Positions 1-8,481 of a DNA stretch of 64,000 bases are shown here, piece by piece. Both the position numbers and the translations under genes were made by a program. The notes beneath the pieces were generated by a model that was not told where the DNA came from, made no database searches, and was given only the letters and a program-made list of their open reading frames with translations. Source of the DNA: Polaribacter ponticola (GTDB taxonomy: Bacteria; Bacteroidota; Bacteroidia; Flavobacteriales; Flavobacteriaceae); the NCBI RefSeq assembly GCF_026191475.2, contig NZ_JAOSLC020000003.1:2015001-2079000 (forward strand), given 5' to 3'. Each line of letters starts with the position of its first letter. Position 1 is the stretch's first letter.

Positions 1-599
1 GGACTTGCTGCTGTAATACCTGCCAATTCTAGTCCTTTGGAGTTTATCCACATAGAATGTGAAGTTTGCTCCATTATAATTACTGGTCTATCAGAAACTG
101 CTTCATCAATAATTTCTAAAGGATTTCTTGTTGCCTCTAATAATGAGTTTATAGAATGACCAAAACCAATTATCCATGTTACGTTTGGATTATCGTTTGC
201 GGCTTTTTTAATTGCAGAAATATAGTTTTCTGCATTCGTTTCTTCTTCATTTAAAGAAAAAACAGTTGTTGTAGAGCCAACTTCCATTGGGTGCATATGA
301 ACGTCATGAAAACCTGGTAAAACCACTTTACCTGCTAAATCAATTTTTGTCGAGTTTACATCTGCGGTAGCTTGTGCATCTTCATTTGTACCAACAAAAA
401 GTATTTTATTATCATCAATTATTAATGCTTCTGCCCATGGTTTTACATCGTCTGATGTAAATATTTTTCCATTAAAATATAATTTTTGCGAACTAGATTC
501 AATTACAACATCTATAGGTGTTGTTGCAGTTTCTGATGAGCAAGATTTAGTGGCAAAAACTATACTAAAAAGTAGCATTAAAAATTTCATGTTTTTCAT
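1..599 (-). CDS. Amidohydrolase family protein (YtcJ-like), partial at 3' end
   Basis: The reading frame runs off the left edge of the window, so only about 199 N-terminal residues are visible. It starts at the ATG at 599; a second in-frame ATG lies at 590. The N-terminus is a hydrophobic signal (LLFSIVFATKSCSS) with a Cys about 20 residues in, so a lipoprotein is likely. Next comes an amidohydrolase start: a beta-sandwich segment, then LPGFHDVHMHP, whose HxH pair is the usual metal ligand, and later a GFGHS segment. The family (amidohydrolase 3, YtcJ type) hydrolyses amide or related bonds with metal; the substrate here cannot be read. It lies 19 bases downstream of the AraC-type regulator on the same strand, which could control it. 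Confidence 0.8.
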   Translation of the reverse strand, partial: MKNMKFLMLLFSIVFATKSCSSETATTPIDVVIESSSQKLYFNGKIFTSDDVKPWAEALIIDDNKILFVGTNEDAQATADVNSTKIDLAGKVVLPGFHDVHMHPMEVGSTTTVFSLNEEETNAENYISAIKKAANDNPNVTWIIGFGHSINSLLEATRNPLEIIDEAVSDRPVIIMEQTSHSMWINSKGLELAGITAAS

Positions 600-618
600 T
601 TTATTTCTATTTGTAAAA

Positions 619-1470
619 TCAATGTTTTAAAGGTATATAAATTTTAGTTTCGTATTCGTTTCTGTTATTTGTATGACTTTCATTTTTAATATAAAACTCT
701 AAAAAAGGAGCTTCTGATATTTCTTTATCAGTAGTAAATAACCAACTTTTAAAAATTTTATCATATGTTTTACTAATAGATAGATAACTTCCTATATGAG
801 TAAAAACTGCGTACTTTTGAGCGGGAATTTCTTTTACTTTAAATTTTCTATCAAGTATTTTTATTTTCTCATCAAAAACTATGCATGCATCATAATTGTA
901 AGTAATAGACTCAGAAATTAAAGGTTCATCCCAAATAATACCAAATGATTCTGTTGGGTTAATATTCAGATTTTTAGTTTCTTCTAAAAGTTTATTCCAA
1001 ACAACATCAATATCATTAGAATAATAATCTCCTTTAATGGTTTTGTAAATTACTTTTTTAGATGTTAACTCTATAATTTTATCTTCAAAAAAAGGTATAA
1101 TTGTATTTTCTTCTTTTTTTATTCTAAGTATTTCTTCTTTTTTACTCTGGTATATAAAGGGAGAAATACCAAAATGTTTTTTAAATGATTTGCTAAAAGA
1201 ATGTACATCTGCAAAACCTACATTATTTGCAATAACTTTTATTTTATCTGAAGTAAATAACAATAATTTAGCACTATTTTCAATCTTTATTCTTGTAACA
1301 TAAGCACCAATAGTTTCTGTATATTCAGCTTTAAAAATACGTTGTAAGTTTCTATAAGAAAAATTAGATACTGCTTCTAATTCTTCGATTGAAATTTTAT
1401 TATTGTATTTGGTTCTTAAATAAGAAACTACTTGTTGTAACCTTAGTTTATAAAATTCCTTCGTTTCCAT
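619..1470 (-). CDS. AraC-family transcriptional regulator with GyrI-like effector domain
   Basis: 283 residues. Residues about 8-105 form an AraC-type double helix-turn-helix, with ISIEELEAVSNFSYRNLQRIF as the first and VIANNVGFADVHSFSKSFKK as the second, ending in the typical FGISPFIYQ. Residues about 130-283 resemble the GyrI-like small-molecule binding domain found in Rob and SoxS-related proteins (KTIKGDYYS, AVFTHIGSYLSISKTYDKIF, FLEFYIKN). This architecture usually senses a hydrophobic ligand and activates nearby genes. The gene directly precedes the partial amidohydrolase on the same strand and is insulated from recA by a terminator upstream of it. The ligand is unknown. Confidence 0.85.
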   Translation of the reverse strand: METKEFYKLRLQQVVSYLRTKYNNKISIEELEAVSNFSYRNLQRIFKAEYTETIGAYVTRIKIENSAKLLLFTSDKIKVIANNVGFADVHSFSKSFKKHFGISPFIYQSKKEEILRIKKEENTIIPFFEDKIIELTSKKVIYKTIKGDYYSNDIDVVWNKLLEETKNLNINPTESFGIIWDEPLISESITYNYDACIVFDEKIKILDRKFKVKEIPAQKYAVFTHIGSYLSISKTYDKIFKSWLFTTDKEISEAPFLEFYIKNESHTNNRNEYETKIYIPLKH

Positions 1471-1536
1471 ATTACAAATATATTACTAGATTATAAATTA
1501 TCTTTTGTCATAAATTGACAAAATACTGAGTACAAA

Positions 1537-1573
1537 AAAACTGCTATAGATTGATTACTTCTATAGCAGTTTT
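1537..1573 (-). terminator. Intrinsic terminator after recA
   Basis: A 14-base perfect stem (AAAACTGCTATAGA with its complement) around a 9-base loop lies 25 bases past the recA stop. The A-rich 5' arm on the plus strand gives a U tract for minus-strand transcripts, so it ends recA and separates it from the araC-type gene. Confidence 0.8.
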
Positions 1574-1597
1574 AATAATAGTTAGAACTTTTAAAAA

Positions 1598-2605
1598 TTA
1601 TTCTTGATTTTCAATAGCAACTTTGATTTTTCCTTCAAGTTCTTCTGCCAATTCTGGGTTATCTTTAATCAATCCTTTTACAGAATCCCTTCCTTGTCCT
1701 AATTTTGTTTCTCCGTAACTAAACCAAGAACCGCTTTTCTTAACAATTCCTAATTCTACAGCAATATCTAAAATCTCACCAACTTTAGAGATTCCTTCAC
1801 CATACATAATATCAAATTCTGCAATTTGAAATGGCGGAGCAACTTTATTTTTTACAATTTTAACTTTGGTACTGTTTCCAATAACTCGGTCTCCATCTTT
1901 AATTTGTGTTCTTCTTCTAATATCTAAACGAACAGATGCATAAAATTTTAATGCATTACCACCTGTTGTTGTTTCTGGGTTACCAAACATTACACCAATT
2001 TTTTCTCTTAACTGGTTAATAAATATAACTGTACAGTTTGTTTTAGAAATTGTACCTGTTAATTTACGTAATGCTTGAGACATTAAACGTGCATGAAGCC
2101 CCATTTTAGAATCTCCCATTTCTCCTTCAATCTCAGATTTTGGAGTTAATGCTGCTACAGAATCAATAACAACAATATCTATTGCACCAGATCTAATTAA
2201 ATTGTCTGCAATTTCTAATGCTTGCTCTCCATGATCTGGCTGAGAAATAATTAAGTTTTCTATGTCTACACCTAAATTTTCTGCATAAAAACGATCGAAA
2301 GCATGTTCTGCATCAATAAAAGCTGCGATTCCACCAGCTTTTTGAGCCTCTGCAATTGCATGTAATGTAAGTGTTGTTTTACCAGAAGATTCTGGTCCGT
2401 AAATTTCTATAACTCTACCTCTTGGATAACCACCAACGCCTAAAGCTAAATCTAACCCTAAAGAACCAGAAGAAATAGCATCTATATCATCTACTGCTAC
2501 ATCTCCAAGTTTCATTACAGAACCTTTACCATATGTTTTATCTAACTTATCTAGAGTAAGTTGTAATGCTTTTAATTTTGCTGCTTTTTCTTTATCTGCT
2601 GCCAT
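1598..2605 (-). CDS. recA: Recombinase RecA
   Basis: 335 residues, close to the family's usual size. RecA forms ATP-dependent filaments on single-stranded DNA for homologous recombination and repair. The Walker A motif GPESSGKT is at residues 70-77; Walker B ([12 protein letters not shown]), loop L1/L2 segments, [19 protein letters not shown] and the C-terminal DNA-binding part ([10 protein letters not shown]) are all present. An upstream in-frame ATG at 2671 would add 22 residues, but the ATG at 2605 is chosen because an exact AGGAGG lies four bases before it and [14 protein letters not shown] is the usual start in this group. The gene is divergent from dinD and followed by a hairpin terminator. 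Confidence 0.97.
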   Translation of the reverse strand: MAADKEKAAKLKALQLTLDKLDKTYGKGSVMKLGDVAVDDIDAISSGSLGLDLALGVGGYPRGRVIEIYGPESSGKTTLTLHAIAEAQKAGGIAAFIDAEHAFDRFYAENLGVDIENLIISQPDHGEQALEIADNLIRSGAIDIVVIDSVAALTPKSEIEGEMGDSKMGLHARLMSQALRKLTGTISKTNCTVIFINQLREKIGVMFGNPETTTGGNALKFYASVRLDIRRRTQIKDGDRVIGNSTKVKIVKNKVAPPFQIAEFDIMYGEGISKVGEILDIAVELGIVKKSGSWFSYGETKLGQGRDSVKGLIKDNPELAEELEGKIKVAIENQE

Positions 2606-2609
2606 GAAT

Positions 2610-2615
2610 CCTCCT
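2610..2615 (-). promoter_or_regulatory. Strong Shine-Dalgarno site of recA
   Basis: The minus strand reads AGGAGG four bases before the ATG at 2605. Perfect Shine-Dalgarno sites are uncommon in Bacteroidota, so this site both fixes the recA start and suggests unusually efficient initiation. Confidence 0.75.
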
Positions 2616-2704
2616 AATTTTATTTTTAAATAAGTGCCACAAGTTACGAAAAGAGTTTTATTTTTTTGCACTTCTTTTTTGTATTTTTATAAAAAAATTA
2701 AAAG

Positions 2705-3544
2705 ATGAAAAAAGAGATTATACAAAACTTGACTAAAGATTTTGAAGATTATTCTCAAACTACAGAAAATAAAATAGAATTTTGGTTTGCAAGAGATTTA
2801 CAACACTTATTAGGTTATACTGAATGGAGAAATTTTCAAAAAGTAATATTCAAATCTAAAACTGCATGTGAAATAACAAATAATAAAATTTCTGACCATT
2901 TTGTTGACGTCAACAAAATGGTACCCTTAGGTTCTGGAAGTGAAAGGGAAATTGAAGATATAATGTTAACAAGATATGCTTGTTATTTAATTGCACAAAA
3001 TGGAGATCCGAAAAAAGAAAGTATTGCATTTGCTCAGAATTACTTTGCTATGCAAACTAGAAAGTTTGAGTTAATTGAGCAAAGAATTAAGGATTGGGAA
3101 AGATTAAATGCTAGACAAAAATTAACTTTATCTGAAAAAGATTTATCAGAATTAATTTATGAAAAAACAGGTAACGATAGAAATTTTGGACTTATAAGAA
3201 GTAAAGGAGATCAAGCTTTATTTGGAAGATCTACAAAAGATATGAAAGCTAAATTAGGAATTCCTAATAATAGAGCTTTAGCAGATTATTTACCAACTAT
3301 AACCATTAAAGCTAAAGATTTTGCTACAGAAATAACTGTTTTTAATACCAAAGAAAAAGATTTAAGAAATGAAAGAAGTATTTCTGCAGAGCATATAACA
3401 AACAATCGTTCTGTAAGAAAAATATTACTCGATAGAGGTATTCAACCAGAAAATTTACCGCCAGAAGAGGATATTAAAAAATTAGAAAGAAGAGTAAATT
3501 CTGAATCAAAAAAAATAGGCAAAAACCCTAAAAAATTAAATTAA
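2705..3544 (+). CDS. dinD: DinD-like DNA-damage-inducible protein (BRO-N family)
   Basis: 279 residues, near the size of E. coli DinD (274). The N-terminal part carries a BRO-N type fold (FWFARDLQHLLGYTEWRNF, then EDIMLTRYACYLIAQNGDP), followed by the DinD-type middle (LIYEKTGNDRNFGLIRSKGD and ALFGRSTKDMKAKLGIP) and a basic C-terminus. E. coli DinD is an SOS gene product reported to inhibit RecA filament activity. Here the gene is head-to-head with recA, 99 bases between starts, which fits a functional link by inference. I see no clear LexA box between them. A 28-base perfect palindrome lies inside the coding sequence. Confidence 0.85.
   Translation: MKKEIIQNLTKDFEDYSQTTENKIEFWFARDLQHLLGYTEWRNFQKVIFKSKTACEITNNKISDHFVDVNKMVPLGSGSEREIEDIMLTRYACYLIAQNGDPKKESIAFAQNYFAMQTRKFELIEQRIKDWERLNARQKLTLSEKDLSELIYEKTGNDRNFGLIRSKGDQALFGRSTKDMKAKLGIPNNRALADYLPTITIKAKDFATEITVFNTKEKDLRNERSISAEHITNNRSVRKILLDRGIQPENLPPEEDIKKLERRVNSESKKIGKNPKKLN
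2895..2922. repeat. 28-base perfect palindrome inside dinD
   Basis: The sequence reads ACCATTTTGTTGAC followed by its exact reverse complement, centred between 2908 and 2909. It encodes the family-conserved DHFVDVNKMV stretch. It could extrude as a cruciform or form a strong mRNA hairpin. Confidence 0.9.
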
Positions 3545-3545
3545 T

Positions 3546-4343
3546 ATGAAAAGTAGCTTATCTATAATTTCAGAAGATAAAATATCTAAAGTAACCATAG
3601 AAAACGGAGAATTAATCAGTTTTAAAAAAGACAACCAAGAATATATACATCAAAAAGGAGATAAAGGTTGGCGAAATTCTGATGATGAAATGTTTCCTGT
3701 AATTGGGCCAACGTCTAAAAATAATTTTAGAGTGCATACTAAAAATGGTAATGCTGTTTTAGATCAACATGGTTTGTTGCGAGAATTAGAGTATCGTTTA
3801 ATTTCTTCGGATGAAAATTCGGCGAAATTCATAAAAAAATATTCTAAAAATACACTTGTTAACAATAGTAAATTTCCTGATAAATCTACTGAAGAAAAAC
3901 TATATTGGCCTTTCGATTTTATTTTTGAGAAAAATTTTACTTTAGAAAATGAAGCTTTAAACATTGAGTTTATCATCAGTTCAGAAAAAGGAATGCCGTT
4001 TATGTTGGGTTATCATCCTGCATTTATGTTATCTGATACTGGTAAAGAAACTTTACAAACTGGTAAAAAAATAATTACCTTAAAAGATGTTTACAAAGCT
4101 GGATCAAATGCTTTTCCTGTTTTAGAAACAGATAAAATAATCTTAAAAAATATTGATAAAAACGATTTAGAAATTACAACAGTTGGTTTTCATAATTTTA
4201 TGTTGTGGACAGAAGTTGACAATATGCTTTGTATAGAACCAATTACACAATATACTTCTTATACAGACCAAAAATTTTCTGAACAAAATATGCATTTATC
4301 AGCTGGGAAAAACAGTTTTTCTGTAAAAATTAAAACGATATAA
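3546..4343 (+). CDS. Aldose 1-epimerase family protein (galactose mutarotase-like)
   Basis: 265 residues. Members interconvert alpha and beta anomers of sugars or sugar phosphates in the cytoplasm. Supporting segments are the N-terminal FKKDNQEYIHQKG, FPVIGPTSK, the DQHGLLRE stretch with a conserved His, MLGYHPAFML with the second His, and the C-terminal CIEPITQYTSY. The start ATG lies one base after the dinD stop codon and the rluE start lies one base after this gene's stop, so the three form a tight run. The link to dinD is probably only transcriptional. No signal peptide is visible. Confidence 0.8.
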   Translation: MKSSLSIISEDKISKVTIENGELISFKKDNQEYIHQKGDKGWRNSDDEMFPVIGPTSKNNFRVHTKNGNAVLDQHGLLRELEYRLISSDENSAKFIKKYSKNTLVNNSKFPDKSTEEKLYWPFDFIFEKNFTLENEALNIEFIISSEKGMPFMLGYHPAFMLSDTGKETLQTGKKIITLKDVYKAGSNAFPVLETDKIILKNIDKNDLEITTVGFHNFMLWTEVDNMLCIEPITQYTSYTDQKFSEQNMHLSAGKNSFSVKIKTI

Positions 4344-4344
4344 T

Positions 4345-4917
4345 TTGATAGAAAAACATCGTCATTTTATCATTCATAAACCTTGGGGATATTTATCTCA
4401 ATTTGTAAATAATCAAACTAAAAGGAAGAAAAAAATGTTAGGAGAATTATACGATTTTCCTGAAGGAACCATGGCAATTGGACGTTTAGATGTACCTTCT
4501 GAAGGTTTACTTTTATTAACAACTGATGGCAAATTATCTGCAGAAATTAGAAGTAATAAATACGAAAAAGAATATTATGTTCAGGTTGATGGACTTATTA
4601 CTGAAAACGAAATTGAACAATTACAAAAGGGTGTAGAAATTGGTTTTAATGGTAAAAAATACATGACAAAACCTGGTAAAGCTTTTATAATTGATGATCC
4701 TAAATTTCCGTTAAGAAGTCAAAAAATTAGAGATGAAAGACACGGACCAACTAGTTGGGTTTCAATAATTATTAGAGAAGGTAAATTTAGACAAGTTCGT
4801 AAAATGACTGCTGCTGTTGGTTTGCCAACTTTACGTTTAATTCGTGTTAGAATTGGAACAATTACATTGGATAATTTAGAAATTAGTGGCGTAAAAGAAG
4901 TGCATTCATTTATGTGA
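4345..4917 (+). CDS. rluE: 23S rRNA pseudouridine synthase, RluE-like
   Basis: 190 residues, short because there is no S4 domain, as in RluE. It converts a uridine in 23S rRNA to pseudouridine. The catalytic motif GRLDVPSEGLLLLTTDG (Asp at about residue 50) and the C-terminal GKFRQVRKMTAAVGLPTLRLIRV are diagnostic of the RsuA/RluE group. A TTG start at 4345 is chosen because the conserved HFIIHKPWGYLSQF begins only a few residues later; the first ATG, at 4435, would remove that essential strand. It abuts the epimerase gene. The precise target position (U2457 in E. coli) is inferred from the family. Confidence 0.85.
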   Translation: MIEKHRHFIIHKPWGYLSQFVNNQTKRKKKMLGELYDFPEGTMAIGRLDVPSEGLLLLTTDGKLSAEIRSNKYEKEYYVQVDGLITENEIEQLQKGVEIGFNGKKYMTKPGKAFIIDDPKFPLRSQKIRDERHGPTSWVSIIIREGKFRQVRKMTAAVGLPTLRLIRVRIGTITLDNLEISGVKEVHSFM

Positions 4918-4961
4918 TAAATATCATATAAAAAACACATTTTAACAGCTAATTTTGAGGT

Positions 4962-5075
4962 ATGATTAATTCTAATACCACTTTATATATTGTTGCTGCA
5001 GTTATCATTTTACATTTTGTAATAGGTTTTGCATACTTAATTTACAAAATGACAAAAAAGAGTGATAAAAATTAG
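4962..5075 (+). CDS. Small single-pass membrane protein
   Basis: 37 residues, MINSNTTLYIVAAVIIL then a hydrophobic helix and a basic tail (YKMTKKSDKN). One transmembrane helix with positive residues on the C-terminal side suggests an N-out topology. It starts 45 bases after rluE and its stop overlaps by a few bases the end of the convergent minus-strand gene. I do not recognise a function. Confidence 0.6.
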   Translation: MINSNTTLYIVAAVIILHFVIGFAYLIYKMTKKSDKN

Positions 5076-5254
5076 TTTCTACAATTAACAGCTCTAAAAA
5101 ATAATACGATACCAATTATCAAAAATATAAAACCAAAGTAAAATAAGTATTGTAATACATCTATTTTAGTAGTAAAACCTATTCCAAAACTTAACCAACT
5201 TAGTATTATAAATATAATTGATAATATTATTTTATAACTCCTTTTTAATTTCAT
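5072..5254 (-). CDS. Small two-helix membrane protein
   Basis: 60 residues with a basic start (MKLKRSYK), a first hydrophobic helix at about 8-27, a short polar turn (TTKIDVLQ) and a second helix at about 36-54, ending RAVNCRN. Its ATG overlaps the stop codon of the upstream acetyltransferase as TAATG, so translation is probably coupled. No family is recognised; it may be a small inner membrane protein. Confidence 0.6.
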   Translation of the reverse strand: MKLKRSYKIILSIIFIILSWLSFGIGFTTKIDVLQYLFYFGFIFLIIGIVLFFRAVNCRN

Positions 5255-5694
5255 TATTTGACATCCATTCTAATATGCGGAATGCCATCTTCTAAATACT
5301 CCTCTCCTACTTTTACAAAACCATGAGATTCATAAAATTTTTGTAAATATACTTGTGCAGAAATGGTAATATCATCAACTTTAAAATTATCTTTTATAGC
5401 TTTTATAGAGGCTTTAATTAAATTATGTCCATAACCATATTTACGTTCTGAAGCAGTAACTACTACTCTACCAATACTTGAGTTTTTAAAATAATCACCA
5501 GGTTTAAAAATACGTGTATACGCTACAATTTTATCATCTTTAAAACCAATTACGTGTAATGCTTTTTGATCTTTATAATCTACATCTTGGTATACACAAT
5601 CTTGTTCTACCACAAAAACTTCAGAACGTAATTGTAGAATATTATAAAGTTCTGTTGTGTTTAATTCTGAAAAGGATTTTGTGATGAAGTTCAT
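5254..5694 (-). CDS. elaA: GNAT N-acetyltransferase, ElaA family
   Basis: 146 residues. The ElaA subgroup of GNAT enzymes transfers an acetyl group from acetyl-CoA; the physiological substrate is not established. Typical ElaA segments are LYNILQLRSEVFVVEQDCVYQD near residues 16-38, ALHVIGF, IGRVVVTASERKYGYG with the acetyl-CoA loop near residues 75-90, and the C-terminal LQKFYESHGFVKVGEEYLEDGIPHIRM. It is followed with a one-base overlap by a small membrane protein. The region upstream up to rpiB carries two dispersed repeats. Confidence 0.85.
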   Translation of the reverse strand: MNFITKSFSELNTTELYNILQLRSEVFVVEQDCVYQDVDYKDQKALHVIGFKDDKIVAYTRIFKPGDYFKNSSIGRVVVTASERKYGYGHNLIKASIKAIKDNFKVDDITISAQVYLQKFYESHGFVKVGEEYLEDGIPHIRMDVK

Positions 5695-5710
5695 AATTAT
5701 AAATTATAAA

Positions 5711-5764
5711 AAGTGCTCGATACAATTTCGCTAAAAAAAGCGAAATCACTCGAACTGACAGTTA
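5711..5764 (-). repeat. Dispersed hairpin repeat, family A (TTCGAGTGA...TATCGAG)
   Basis: On the minus strand it reads CTGTCAGTTCGAGTGATTTC, a T-rich loop and its complement, then TATCGAG. Related copies are at 12127-12180 and, unusually, inside rnr at 11050-11092. It resembles a REP-like element. Confidence 0.7.
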
Positions 5765-5787
5765 TTTGATCTGTATATTAAATTTTA

Positions 5788-5852
5788 TTATTGCGAGGAA
5801 CAAAGTAAATTCTTTATTAATAATGAGATTGCTTTGTAAACTCGTAATGACA
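5788..5852. repeat. Dispersed hairpin repeat, family B (ATTGCGAGGAAC...)
   Basis: An imperfect inverted repeat opening TTATTGCGAGGAACAAAG and closing GATTGCTTTGTAAACTCG then TAATGACA. A second copy lies just past rpiB at 6306-6370. Such elements are common between flavobacterial genes. Confidence 0.6.
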
Positions 5853-5859
5853 TAAATTT

Positions 5860-6288
5860 TTAACAAGAAATTTTACCTACTCTATTTTGGTGTCTTCCAC
5901 CTTCAAATTCAGTAGAAAGAAAGATATCTACAAAACCAATAGCTTGTTGTAAAGAAACAAAACGTGCTGGTATTGTAAGAATATTTGCATTATTATGTTG
6001 TCTTGTTAAGGCAACCAATTCATTATTCCAACAAAGTGCTGCTCTAATACCTTGGTGTTTGTTAGCTGTCATTTGTGCTCCATTACCAGAACCACAAAGA
6101 ATAACTCCTAAAGATGCTTTACCGCTTTCTACTGCATCTGCAGTTGGGTGTATTGCATCTGGGTAATCCATAGAATCATTTGTATCGGTTCCAAAATTTA
6201 AAACTTTGTACCCTTTTTCTTCTAAATGTTTTATAATTTCGAATTTGTATTCTGTACCTGCGTGATCGTTTCCAATTGCAATTGTCAT
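5860..6288 (-). CDS. rpiB: Ribose 5-phosphate isomerase B
   Basis: 142 residues, the standard RpiB length. It interconverts ribose 5-phosphate and ribulose 5-phosphate in the pentose phosphate pathway. Diagnostic segments are IAIGNDHAGTEYK at the N-terminus, the NFGTD and MDYPD segments, ILCGSGNGAQMTANK with the active-site Cys, GIRAALCWN, and the C-terminal GGRHQNRVGKI. It is flanked on both sides by family B repeats and is transcribed away from the candidate origin region. Confidence 0.93.
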   Translation of the reverse strand: MTIAIGNDHAGTEYKFEIIKHLEEKGYKVLNFGTDTNDSMDYPDAIHPTADAVESGKASLGVILCGSGNGAQMTANKHQGIRAALCWNNELVALTRQHNNANILTIPARFVSLQQAIGFVDIFLSTEFEGGRHQNRVGKISC

Positions 6289-6305
6289 AATTTTATAATT
6301 AAGAA

Positions 6306-6370
6306 GTCATTACGAGTTAACGAAGCAATCTTTTCTTATAATAAGATTACTTCACTTCGTTCGTAATGAC
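6306..6370. repeat. Dispersed hairpin repeat, family B, second copy
   Basis: GTCATTACGAG at the left end and CGTAATGAC at the right end, with AACGAAGCAATC and GATTACTTCACTTCGTT as inner arms. It forms a long imperfect hairpin just upstream of the rpiB start. Confidence 0.65.
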
Positions 6371-6404
6371 AGTGTTATATGTGCAAAAATATAGAAAATA
6401 CCAG

Positions 6405-6874
6405 TTATTAACAGTTATAAACAATGATATTTTATACATTTTTAATAACTCTTTAATTTTAAATATTTTAACGTTTTAAGTTAATGTTAAGAAGTTGTAG
6501 TAAGAAACTCAAAACTTTTTTTGGTAGTTATAATTATTATTACAATACAAGCTCTTGGTTGATATATGCAAATTTAATTTTAAGTTTTTGATAAAAGTTT
6601 ATCAACATTAAATCTACAATTTGTTTACATAGATTTGGTTGTTAACTATTAAGAATTTTACGTTAACTACTGTTTATAAGTTTTGTTAATAACTCAATTT
6701 TTTCATTGATTTTAAACTGATTAAATAACTCATAAGATGTAGATGGTTTTTAATAACTTATATTAAAAAATAAAAAGACATAATTTTATAGTAGCTATTA
6801 ACACACTATTATAACCATTATAGTTTTTTTAAAATTTATAAAAGAAAAATAATTATAATATAGAATGTTGATAA
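6405..6874. other. Candidate replication origin: cluster of DnaA-box-like 9-mers
   Basis: This gene-free, very AT-rich stretch holds six 9-mers of the form TTATnAACA. Three are forward (6405-6413 TTATTAACA, 6415-6423 TTATAAACA, 6599-6607 TTATCAACA) and three reverse (6671-6679 TGTTTATAA, 6684-6692 TGTTAATAA, 6866-6874 TGTTGATAA). They resemble the DnaA box TTATCCACA with one or two changes. Forward boxes on the left and reverse boxes on the right, long AT tracts between them, and divergent flanking genes (rpiB minus, the 6966 gene plus) fit an origin. dnaA is not in the window. The rest of 6289-6965 holds only the family B repeat and the promoter noted below. Confidence 0.5.
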
Positions 6875-6928
6875 CTGTTGAAAACGAATAAATAGCTTCT
6901 TTTTTAAAATAATTTTTAAATTAAATTG

Positions 6929-6948
6929 TATATTTGGTTAGTAACCAA
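6929..6948 (+). promoter_or_regulatory. Bacteroidota -7 box with overlapping inverted repeat
   Basis: TATATTTG (6929-6936) matches the Bacteroidota -7 consensus TAnnTTTG and lies 29 bases before the ATG at 6966. TTGGTTA-G-TAACCAA (6934-6948) is a perfect inverted repeat over the expected start point, so it could be an operator. Confidence 0.55.
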
Positions 6949-6965
6949 CTTTAAATTAATATGTT

Positions 6966-8481
6966 ATGTATAAAAAATTAATATTTCTTTTAATTTTTAT
7001 TCCTTTTTTTCTTCAAAGTCAAACTCAAATAGGAGTTGATATTGATGGTAAACTAGCAGGAGACCAATTAGGTTGGTCTACAGCAATTTCTAATGATGGT
7101 TCTATTATAGCTGTGGGTGCTTCTGGAGTTATTTCTAATAAAGGGTACGTAAAAGTATATAAAAATGAAAATAACAATTGGATTCAGCAAGGAAATGATA
7201 TTATTGGAGATAATATTGGTGATTTTTTTGGTTATACATTAAGTATTTCTAACGATGGGTTAATATTAGCTATTGGAGCATATGGTGCTAATAATAATTC
7301 TGGTTTAGTTAAAGTATATAAATTTAATAATAATAGTTGGTCACAACTTGGTAGTACTATTTTAGGTGAAAAATATTGCACTTAATCTTACTGGTACGCC
7401 ACAAGCTAACCTAGAATTTAGGTATTCTTTAGATATAAACTCTGATGGTACAATTTTAGCTATTGGAGCTCCAAAAGCTAAATTAGATCTACATTCTACA
7501 AGTGATATAATTAATTGTGGTGTAGTTGGTATATATAATTTTGAAAATAATGATTGGAAATTAGATAATGAAATATTTGGAGAAGCTGAAGAAGATAATT
7601 CTGGTAATTCAGTAAGTATTTCTGGAGATGGTACAATTTTAGTAATTGGTGCTGCAAATAATGATGGTAATGGAAATAATTCTGGTCATGCAAGAATATA
7701 TAAACACGAAAATAATAGTTGGAATGTTTATGGAGAGGATATAAATGGAGAAGCTGCTTATGATTTATCTGGTTTTTCAGTTAGTTTATCTAAAAATGGT
7801 AATAGAGTTGCCATTGGTGCAACAACAAATGATGGTGATGATGGAAATGATATAGATTCAGGTCATGTAAGACTTTATGAAGATGGAGTATCATCAATTA
7901 ATAAATGGTTTTCTTCTTGGAATGATTATGATGGAGAGGCTTCTGTTGATCAATTTGGATATTCTGTAAGTTTGTCTAATGATGGTTATATTTTAGCTGC
8001 TGGATCTATTGATAATGATGATAATGGCTCTAAATCTGGCCATGTTCGTATTTTTACAAATTATGAAAGAGCTGAACAAATAGGTATTGATATTGATGGA
8101 GAGGCTTCTGGAGATCAATCAGGATTTTCTGTTAGTATTTCTGGAGATGGAACAAAAGTAATTATTGGAGCACCTTTTAATGATGGTAATGGCGGTAATT
8201 CTGGTCATGTAAGAGTGTATGATTTAAATGCTATTTTAGCTTCAGATAGTTTTGTTTTATCTAAATTTAGTATTTCTCCAAACCCAGCTAAAAATCTAGT
8301 TACTATTAAATTAAAAGACGATTTAAAGATAGAAAAACTTTCTATTTATAATAGTTTAGGCCAGTTTATAAAAAGTAGTAAAAAATTATTAATAAATACC
8401 TCTAACTTAACAAAAGGCGTTTATTTTTTACAAATTTATACAGATAAAGGTAAAGCAATAAAAAAAATGATAATAGAATAA
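6966..8481 (+). pseudogene. Secreted FG-GAP-like repeat protein with T9SS sorting domain, frameshifted
   Basis: The gene begins with a signal peptide (MYKKLIFLLIFIPFFLQSQT) and then has about seven repeats of roughly 60 residues with the pattern GDQxGxSVSISxDGTxxxIGAxxND...SGHVRVY, likely a beta-propeller-like fold. It ends with a type A T9SS C-terminal domain (FSISPNPAKNLVTIKL then GVYFLQIYTDKGKAIKKMIIE), which marks surface or secreted proteins exported by type IX secretion. The frame breaks near 7369-7373: the first part stops at 7385 and the remainder continues one frame over from about 7366. One extra A in the GAAAAAT run restores a single protein of about 505 residues. The function is unknown; adhesion is possible. 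Confidence 0.8.
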
